From Aldrovandia affinis (taxonomy: Eukaryota > Chordata > Actinopteri > Notacanthiformes > Halosauridae): a stretch of 64,000 nt of DNA. The notes beneath the pieces were generated by a model. That model ran no database searches, was not told the origin of the DNA, and saw only the letters and a list, made by a program, of their open reading frames with translations. Of this stretch, positions 56,131 to 64,000 are shown piece after piece. The stretch is from NCBI GenBank assembly GCA_029706075.1, contig JAINUG010000070.1, forward strand, positions 2,403,500 to 2,467,499. The letters are read 5' to 3'. The translations under genes and the position numbers were made by a program. Each line of letters starts with the position of its first letter. Position 1 is the first letter of the stretch.

Positions 56131-56315
56131 TGACCTTGCCACTGCTGTTGTGCTATACCCATCCCTGATGTGGTGAGATCGGCTCAGTTCTGTCAGTGAC
56201 ACTGATACTTTCCATTTCAGATCTCTTTACAGAAAAAAAAAAAAAAAATAATACACTTTATAAAGTTTTCTAACATGGTGTTCAAAGCACTTTCCAAATA
56301 AAACAACTGCAATAC

Positions 56316-56360
56316 AGGTAACTACAAAAATAAAGGCCACAATTGAGTAAGGGAGAGATT
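56316..56360 (+). mobile_element. Solo mariner-type end
   Basis: 'caggtaactacaaaaataaa' matches the terminal repeat of the element at 21734-22359. No partner end is seen. Confidence 0.4.
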
Positions 56361-56492
56361 ATTTAAATGAACGCATTACCGTGAGTGTACGTCCAGTACA
56401 ACCAGTACCGGTGGATGGGTCTGGCTCCCCCCTTTCCAACATGCCCCCCCTTATTTTCACAGTAATATACTATATATATATATATATATATA

Positions 56493-57894
56493 CAGTACTG
56501 TGCAAAAGTTTTAGGCAGGTGTGAAAAAATAGAAAAATAGAAGTGTTAATAGTTTATTTTTATCAATTAACAAAATGCAAAGTGAATGAACAGAAGAGAA
56601 ATCTAAATCAAATCAATATTTGGTGTGACCACCCTTTGCCTTCAAAACAGCATCAATTCTAGGTACACTTGCACACAGTTTTTGAAGGAACTTGGCGCTT
56701 TACGCTGAAGATAGTTCTTAATGACATTGGCTGTATGTTTGGGGTCGTTGTCCTGCTGCAGAATAAATTTGGGGCCAATCAGACGCCTCCCTGATGGTAT
56801 TGCATGATGGATAATTATCTGCCTGTATTTCTCAGCATTGAGGACACCATTAATCCTGACCAAATCCCCAACTCCATTTGCAGAAATGCAGCCCCAAACT
56901 TGCAAGGAACCTCCACCATGCTTCACTGTTGCCTGCAGACACTCATTATTGTACCGCTCTCCAGCCCTTCGGCGAACAAACTGCCTTCTGCTACAGCCAA
57001 ATATTTCACATTTTGACTCATCAGTCCAGAGCACCTGCTGCCATTTTTCTGCACCCCAGTTCCTATGTTTTCGTGCGTTGCGTCACTTAGCCTTGTTTCC
57101 ACATCGGAGGTATGGCTTTTTGGCCGCATTTCTTCCATGAAGACCACTTCTGGCCAGACTTCTCCGGACAGTAGATGGGTGTACCTGGGTCCCACTGGTT
57201 TCTGCCAGTTCTGAGCTGATGACACTGCTGGACATCTTCCGATTTCGAAGGGAAGTAAGCATTATGTGTCTTTCATCTGCTGCATTAAGTTTCCTTGCGG
57301 CCCGACCACTGCGTCTACGGTCCTCAACGTTGCCCGTTTCTTTGTGCTTCTTCAAAAGAGCTTGAACAGCACATCTTGAAACCCCAGTCTGCTTTGAAAT
57401 CTTTGCCTGGGAGAGACCTTGCTGATGCAGTATAACTACCTTGTGTCTTATTGCTGTGCTCAGTCCTGCCATGGTGTATGACCTGTGACATGAAACTGTT
57501 TTCCACAACCTCACTTTAGTAGCAGAGTTTGGCTGTTCCTCACCCAGTTTTAAGCCTCCTACACAGCTGCTTCTGTTTCAGTTAATGACTGTGTTTCAAC
57601 CTACATATGAAATTGATGATCATTAGCACCTGTTTGGTATAATTGGTTAATCATACACCTGACTATAATCCTACAAAATCCCTGACTTTGTGCAAGTGTA
57701 CCTATAAGAATTGATGCTGGTTTGAAGGCAAAGGGTAGTCACACCAAATATTGATTTGATTTCGATTTTTCTTCTGTTCGCTCACTTTGCATTTTGTAAA
57801 TTGATCAAAATAAACGATTACAATTTATATTTTTGAAAGCATTCTTACTTTACAGCATTTCTTCACACCTGCCTAAAACTTTTGCATAGTACTA
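56493..57894 (-). mobile_element. Tc1 element, near full length
   Basis: Ends 'cagtactgtgcaaaagtttt' and 'aaaacttttgcatagtacta' are inverted repeats inside TA-rich flanks ((TA)n at 56471-56492 and 57895-57914). It carries a transposase with one internal stop and a 3' deletion. Its right half is duplicated at 60277-61042. Confidence 0.93.
56642..57472 (-). pseudogene. Tc1 transposase, broken
   Basis: Starts MAGLSTAIRHKVVILHQQGL. The helix-turn-helix (ISKQTGVSRCAVQALLKKH), a linker with RRSGRAARKL in place of the usual GRPRK hook, and the second DNA-binding part (HPSTVRRSLARSGL) follow. An in-frame TGA falls after GNKAK, then WTDESK (first Asp), KHGGGSLQVWGCIS and QQDNDPKHTA (second Asp). An internal deletion after YLQRK removes the third catalytic residue. 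It cannot encode an active enzyme. Confidence 0.92.
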
Positions 57895-59569
57895 TATATA
57901 TATATATATATATACATAACTATATACAAAGTAAATATAGTACAGAGTAGACAGGGGAAAAAATTATGATATTACAAAAGTCTAGATCACTTGCTAATTT
58001 AGCTCATGTGGATGCACTTGTGGATGTGTTCTAACATCATTCAAGTCACTCTGCATATGAATGTCTGCTAATATGTTAATATAATATAATGTACGTGGAA
58101 GCAGTAATATAATGGATAAACTACTAGGACAACTATGTATTTTTCACTGAAATAATTATAGTACTACAATTCAGGATTCAAAATACAATAAGAAACAAAA
58201 CCTACTGTACTTTTACCTGCCTGATGTATTTTACTGTGTCTATACTGTGTCTTACTGTATCTAGCCTGTGTAATCTTAGTCTTTTATATTTTGCATATTT
58301 CTAATGGAAAACGTCTTTAGTCTATGGTATAAGTATACCATATTATGGTAAGGCTCTCCAAAATAATGGATATTATTATTATTAGTAGTAGTATTTGTTT
58401 TATTATTAGTAGTAGAGGTAGTATTAGTATTATTAGTGTGAGAATGTTTTGCCTGCAATTAAAATAACACATTATAAACAAAGCCCATCTTTTACCACAG
58501 TTGTCTTGAAGGAATCTTGTTTCACAGAGAGTATGGAGACTGCTTAAGCTGCACCAGGCTGCTGAAACTCGCATCAATCACCAAAGAACTACAGCTAGCA
58601 GAAATACAGCATAATAATGTACTCAACTACTCTAATTGTGTTACGTACAAAATAAAAGTGTCAGTTCTGTTACAATTCAAGGAAGAATTTCTATCACAAA
58701 AGATTACAGGGAGAAAAAAAAGACCTAATTTCTTAATTCCCAAAGTCCACTGAACCCTTTTGTTGCCGCCACAGGATAAACCTGCAATCCATCAGCATTA
58801 AACTTTCTCCCCCCCTCCCCACATTACAGAGCCACACATCTCACACTCATACATCTCACACTCGTAGAAAGATATTGAGCTGACCTTGCTGATGCTCCGC
58901 TCTTATTACTGGCTCACACAATGCTGGCTCTGCTTCTGCACACTTGCCACCTCTTAAAAGCAAATCAGTGCCAATTCCAGAGGGAACGGCCATTATCATC
59001 AGCGTGGCCATTTAATAGCCAGGCTTCTGCTATGAGTCCTTGAGTCATCTCCACCCAGCCCCGCTTACTGCTCTGCCCTGTGTCTGATTGGCTGGTACAC
59101 TGTGCACAAAGTGCCTGTTACACACTTTCTAGAGCAGTACAATGTAATACATATACATCTCTTTTTAAATACACAAATGACAATGAATCTGACTGTGATT
59201 TACCTGAACCCGACTGCTTCCAATGGCACTCTAATCTCAGGGATCCTCTGACTGGTGTTATCCTGAAATGCATTATGGGAGAAGCCCCAGGCAGCAGCAG
59301 GTGGACGAGGGCCCCTTTACTGCAAATCTAAGAGCAGCTGGCCCACCCCTCAATCCAATAAGTGACTTGATGGTTTGCCAATTGGATCTCACAATAGAGA
59401 GACTAAATTGTCCAGACACCAAACATTTAGTGAAATTCATTCAATTCTGATTCAGGGTCATTTGTGGCTGAGTGATGAGAGTGATGTTGATGAGTTTTAT
59501 TGACACTCGCCAACCCCCACAATCCAAACCACAACCAACTTTGTAACATTTGCAAAATTCTGGATCAGG

Positions 59570-59727
59570 ATTATTTGCCGAGGGCGGGTAGTAGAGGCAG
59601 AAACACTTGGGCTATTCAAGTCCAGGCTAGATATAGTACTAGATACTCTTTAGATTAGGACATGACGAGCTTAGATGGGCCGAACAGCCCGTTCTCGTCA
59701 TTATGTATTCTTATGTTCTTATGTTCT
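59570..59727 (+). mobile_element. CR1/Rex-like LINE 3' tail (copy A)
   Basis: Ends 'agatgggccgaacagcccgt' and 'tatgttcttatgttct'; a 5'-truncated tail in plus orientation. Confidence 0.75.
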
Positions 59728-59789
59728 ATCACTTCTACTTCCACTTCCATTTCAGCTTCCACATCCATGCTGCCTCTCATTAAGCATGT

Positions 59790-60273
59790 GTGAGAACATT
59801 CTCATGTGGTACCTTGTCAAATGCTTTCTGAAAGTCCAAATATATAATATCATAAGCCTGGTTCAGGTCAACACACTTTGTAGCCTCTTCAAAAAAGTTC
59901 AGGAGGTTTGTTACGCATGACCTCCCTTTGAGAAAACCATGTTGGCTCTCCCTTAAAATACTATTATTTTTCAAGAATGATTCAAACTTACCCCTAATAA
60001 TACATTCCAGCATTTTACATGCAATGCAAGTTAAACTGACAGGCTTATAGTTCCCTGGGTCAGTACGGTCCCTTTTCTTATATATTGGAATTATACTACC
60101 CTGCTTCCAGTCATCTGGTTTTTCTCCAGTGAATGAAAATATCTGCCAATGGTTTATATATAATTTCCCCAAGTTCTTTGAATACTCTGGGATATATGCC
60201 ATCCGGGCCTGCAGCCTTATTTGTCTTAAGTTTTCGTAGTTTTTGTAATACTTCTACGTCCCTTATCTCAAAG
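59790..60273 (-). mobile_element. CR1/Rex-like LINE fragment (copy A)
   Basis: Encodes reverse transcriptase pieces [36 protein letters not shown] and [15 protein letters not shown]. It is cut off at 60273 by the duplication junction. Confidence 0.88.
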
Positions 60274-60620
60274 GGGGCATTTCTTCCATGAAGACCACTT
60301 CTGGCCAGACTTCTCCGGACAGTAGATGGGTGTACCTGGGTCCCACTGGTTTCTGCCAGTTCTGAGCTGATGACACTGCTGGACATCTTCCGATTTCGAA
60401 GGGAAGTAAGCATTATGTGTCTTTCATCTGCTGCATTAAGTTTCCTTGGCCGACCACTGCGTCTACGGTCCTCAACGTTGCCCGTTTCTTTGTGCTTCTT
60501 CAAAAGAGCTTGAACAGCACATCTTGAAACCCCAGTCTGCTTTGAAATCTTTGCCTGGGAGAGACCTTGCTGATGCAGTATAACTACCTTGTGTCTTATT
60601 GCTGTGCTCAGTCCTGCCAT
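60111..60620 (-). pseudogene. Chimeric ORF: Tc1 transposase N-terminus fused to LINE RT N-terminus
   Basis: From the transposase start methionine (60620) the frame stays open for 169 codons. The first ~110 residues are the Tc1 DNA-binding part with intact RRSGRPRKLNAADERH hook, ending RSGLHGRNA. After the junction near 60277 it continues as LINE reverse transcriptase EIRDVEVLQKL, NKAAGPDGIYPRVFKEL and [12 protein letters not shown], and ends IHWRKTR. It arose at the tandem-duplication breakpoint. No catalytic residue of either enzyme is included, and expression is unknown. Confidence 0.8.
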
Positions 60621-61042
60621 GGTGTATGACCTGTGACATGAAACTGTTTTCCACAACCTCACTTTAGTAGCAGAGTTTGGCTGTTCCTCACCCAGTTTTA
60701 AGCCTCCTACACAGCTGCTTCTGTTTCAGTTAATGACTGTGTTTCAACCTACATATGAAATTGATGATCATTAGCACCTGTTTGGTATAATTGGTTAATC
60801 ATACACCTGACTATAATCCTACAAAATCCCTGACTTTGTGCAAGTGTACCTATAAGAATTGATGCTGGTTTGAAGGCAAAGGGTAGTCACACCAAATATT
60901 GATTTGATTTCGATTTTTCTTCTGTTCGCTCACTTTGCATTTTGTAAATTGATCAAAATAAACGATTACAATTTATATTTTTGAAAGCATTCTTACTTTA
61001 CAGCATTTCTTCACACCTGCCTAAAACTTTTGCATAGTACTA
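60277..61042 (-). mobile_element. Tc1 element, right half (copy B)
   Basis: Duplicate of 57126-57894, with transposase N-terminal region and one inverted end. The left half is absent because the duplication began inside the element. Confidence 0.92.
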
Positions 61043-62574
61043 TATATATATATATATATATACATAACTATATACAAAGTAAATATAGTAATATAATGTA
61101 ATGTACGTGGAAGCAGTAATATAATGGATAAACTAGTATTACTAGGACAACTATGTATTTTTCACTGAAAGAATTATAGTACTACAATTCAGGATTCAAA
61201 ATACAATAAGAAACAAAACCTACTGTACTTTTACCTGCCTGATGTATTTTACTGTGTCTATACTGTGTCTTACTGTATCTAGCCTGTGTAATCTTAGTCT
61301 TTTATATTTTGCATATTTCTAATGGAAAACGTCTTTAGTCTATGGTATAAAAGGCTCTCCAAAATAATGGATATTATTATTATTATTAGTAGTATTTCTT
61401 TTAGTATTAGTAGTAGAGGTAGTATTAGTATTATTAGTGTGAGAAGGTTTTGCCTGCAATTAAAATAACACATTATAAACAAAGCCCATCTTTTACCACA
61501 GTTGTCTTGAAGGAATCTTGTTTCACAGAGAGTATGGAGACTGCTTAAGCTGCACCAGGCTGCTGAAAATCGCATTAATCACCAAAGAACTACAGCTAGC
61601 AGAAATACAGCGTAATAATGTACTCAACTACTCTAATTGTGTTACGTACAAAATAAAAGTGTCAGTTCTGTTACAATTCAAGGAAGAATTTCTATCACAA
61701 AAGATTACAGGGAGAAAAAAAAGACCTAATTTCTTAATTCCCAAAGTCCACTGAACCCTTTTGTTGCCGCCACAGGATAAACCTGCAATCCATCAGCATT
61801 AAACTTTCTTCCCCCCCTCCCCACATTACAGAGCCACACATCTCACACTCATACATCTCACACTCGTAGAAAGATATTGAGCTGACCTTGCTGATGCTCC
61901 ACTCTTATTACTGGCTCACACAATGCTGGCTCTGCTTCTGCACACTTGCCACCTCTTAAAAGCAAATCAGTGCCAATTCCAGAGGGAACGGCCATTATCA
62001 TCAGCGTGGCCATTTAATAGCCAGGCTTCTGCTATGAGTCCTTGAGTCATCTCCACCCAGCCCCGCTTACTGCTCTGCCCTGTGTCTGATTGGCTGGTAC
62101 AATGTGCACAAAGTGCCTGTTACACACTTTCTAGAGCAGTACTATGTAATACATATACATCTATTTTTAAATACACAAATGACAATGAATCTGACTGTGA
62201 TTTACCTGAACCCGACTGCTTTCAATGGCACTCTAATCTCAGGGATCCTCTGACTGGTGTTATCCTGAAATGCATTATGGGAGAAGCCCCAGGCAGCAGC
62301 AGGTGGACGAGGGCCCCTTTACTGCAAATCTAAGAGCAGCTGGCCCACCCCTCAATCCAATAAGTGACTTGATGGTTTGCCAATTGGATCTCACAATAGA
62401 GAGACTAAATTGTCCAGACACCAAACATTTAGTGAAATTCATTCAATTCTGATTCAGGGCCATTAGGTGATGATGTGTGATGAGAGTGATGTTGATGAGT
62501 TTTATTGACACTCGCCAACCCCCACAATCCAAACCACAACCAACTTTGTAACATTTGCAAAATTCTGGATCAGG

Positions 62575-62732
62575 ATTATTTGCCGAGGGCGGGTAGTAGA
62601 GGCAGAAACGCTTGGGCTATTCAAGTCCAGGCTAGATATAGTACTAGATACTCTTTAGATTAGGACATGACGAGCCTAGATGGGCCGAACGGCCTGTTCT
62701 CATCATTATGTATTCTTATGTTCTTATGTTCT
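62575..62732 (+). mobile_element. CR1/Rex-like LINE 3' tail (copy B)
   Basis: Duplicate of 59570-59727 ('agatgggccgaacggcctgt'). Confidence 0.75.
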
Positions 62733-62789
62733 ATCACTTCTACTTCCACTTCCATTTCAGCTTCCACATCCACGCTGCCTCTCATTAAG

Positions 62790-63960
62790 CATGTGTGAGA
62801 ACATTCTCATGTGGTACCTTGTCAAATGCTTTCTGAAAGTCCAAATATATAATATCATAAGCCTGGTTCAGGTCAACACACTTTGTAGCCTCTTCAAAAA
62901 AGTTCAGGAGGTTTGTTAGGCATGACCTCCATTTGAGAAAACCATGTTGGCTCTCCCTTAAAATACTATTATTTTTCAAGAATGATTCAAACTTACCCCT
63001 AATAATACATTCCAGCATTTTACATGCGATGCAAGTTAAACTGACAGGCCTATAGTTCCCTGGGTCAGTACGGTCCCTTTTCTTATATATTGGAATTATA
63101 CTACCCTGCTTCCAGTCATCTGTTTTTTCTCCAGTGAATGAAAATATCTGCCAATGGTTTATATATAATTTCCCCAAGTTCTTTGAATACTCTGGGATAT
63201 ATGCCATCCGAGCCTGCAGCCTTATTTGTCTGACGTTTTCGTAGTTTTTGTAATACTTCTACGTCCCTTATCTCAAAGTCCTCCAAAACATTCTGTACCT
63301 TGTCTATACATTTAGGCATATTTATAACCTCTTCTCTAGTAAAGCTCTCAACAAAGTAACTGTTTAGTGTGTTAGCAATATCCTTATTATTATAAACCAA
63401 AGTTCCTTCCTTATTCTTAATGCACTTAACCTCATCCTTAACTTTCCTTTTTCTACTACAATATTGAAAAAACTTCTTAGGATTACTTTTTTCATCTTGG
63501 GAAATTTTTATTTCAAACTGCCTTTTAGCTGATCTTATTTCCTTTTTAGCCTTAGCCCGCATATTACAATAATCTAACTTGTTTCTCTCTGAGTTATCCT
63601 TCTTATATACTCTGTACAGTCGCTTCTTTTGCCTCAAAATCTCCCGTAAAGATTTAGTCATCCACTGCGGAGACTGTTTTTTCATCCTATTTTTCTTTAC
63701 TTTTGGGATGAATTTACACTGTACATCTACAATAACCCTTTTAAATATCGTCCATTTTTCATTCACAGTTCTGCAATCTAGAAGTTTTACCCAATCTATA
63801 TTACTTAAATTCTCTCTCATTTTATTAAAGTCAGCTCGTCTAAAATTAAAGTAAGAGAAGGCTGTCTTAACTTGCCCAAAAATATCAAAAATAACTGCAC
63901 CGTGGTCACTTGCCCCTAATGGTTCTCCTACCATTTTCTTCTTCCTGTTCCCTTTTCACC
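62790..63960 (-). mobile_element. CR1/Rex-like LINE, longest copy
   Basis: Covers the end of the endonuclease domain (LGASDHGAVIF), a long linker (WMTKSLREILRQKKRLYRVY, FFQYCSRKRK) and the first half of the reverse transcriptase (NKAAGSDGIYPRVFKEL, IIPIYKKRD, LDFQKAFDKVPH). A frameshift lies near 63130 and the RT is cut after KVPHEN. Where it ends on the right is not clear. Confidence 0.9.
63116..63934 (-). pseudogene. LINE endonuclease/RT segment (272-codon ORF)
   Basis: Residues 1-20 contain the SDH motif that ends APE-type endonucleases. About 20-200 is a basic linker, and about 215-265 is the RT N-terminus (NKAAGSDGIYPR). The catalytic FADD block is not included, so it is a fragment. Confidence 0.88.
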
Positions 63961-64000
63961 ATGGAAGTGTAAATGAATGTGTTTAACCATGAATTGTATG

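Larger units (their letters stand above)
57126..60273. repeat. Tandem segmental duplication, copy A (about 3.15 kb)
   Basis: Runs from inside the Tc1 transposase, through unique DNA (57900-59560), to inside a minus-strand LINE. It matches copy B in the same order and orientation with few substitutions. Copy A has about 140 bp (57943-58080) and about 16 bp (near 58331) that copy B lacks. Confidence 0.93.
60277..63278. repeat. Tandem segmental duplication, copy B (about 3.0 kb)
   Basis: Same content as copy A, then the LINE continues past 63278 into sequence absent from copy A. About three extra G bases separate the copies at the junction (60274-60276). Confidence 0.93.
52998..64000. other. 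CTNND2 intron (at least 11 kb), truncated by the window edge
   Basis: No further CTNND2 exon was recognised. Named repeats are listed separately; 53000-54065 and 55391-56010 show no recognised feature. Confidence 0.7.

Noticed and set aside
59080-59331. 83-codon ORF repeated at 62082-62333
   Set aside because: The apparent conservation only reflects the tandem duplication; no known domain.

Overview
This is a vertebrate nuclear genome window, most likely from a ray-finned (teleost) fish. Evidence for this: two spliced host genes with GT-AG introns, fish-type Tc1/mariner, hAT and PIF/Harbinger DNA transposons, tRNA-derived SINEs that share the L2 LINE 3' tail, CR1/Rex-like and L2 LINEs, and abundant (CA)n and TAGC-type low-complexity DNA. 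I cannot name the species. No microbial operon, rRNA, CRISPR array or convincing free-standing tRNA gene is present.

Two host genes lie head-to-tail on the minus strand. (1) DAP (death-associated protein 1) is complete: four coding exons between 20520 (ATG) and 3187 (stop) that join without frame conflict into a 114-residue protein. (2) CTNND2 (delta-catenin/NPRAP) is represented by its last five coding exons, 52997 to 28999. They encode 227 residues from the end of the armadillo region to the C-terminal PDZ-binding tail DSWV. The rest of CTNND2 lies beyond the right edge. As I recall, human DAP and CTNND2 are neighbours in the same order and orientation on 5p15.2, so this is conserved microsynteny. 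Here only about 8.5 kb separates the DAP start codon from the CTNND2 stop codon.

Layout: 1-2.7 kb is DAP-downstream DNA; 2.7-20.5 kb is DAP; 20.5-28 kb is the intergenic stretch; 28-29 kb is the probable CTNND2 3'UTR; 29-53 kb holds the CTNND2 terminal exons and four introns (about 1.3, 1.3, 6.1 and 14.6 kb); 53-64 kb is the start of a further CTNND2 intron. Almost everything else is repeats. DAP intron 3 carries a 27-bp minisatellite (about 27 copies) that starts 22 nt from the terminal 3' splice site. Several insertions are nested: a SINE inside a Tc1 element, a hAT element inside a LINE, and a Harbinger element between two blocks of one 38-bp minisatellite.

The last 7 kb contains a roughly 3-kb direct tandem duplication whose breakpoints lie inside a Tc1 transposase and a LINE. 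Its junction creates an in-frame transposase/reverse-transcriptase chimeric ORF. I found no clear new biological system. The most interesting items are this chimeric ORF, the splice-site-adjacent minisatellite, a change at the position of a reported DAP phosphosite, an intact Myb/SANT-like Harbinger ORF, and an unexplained inverted-repeat segment followed by an unrecognised 114-residue ORF at 47.6-49.7 kb.
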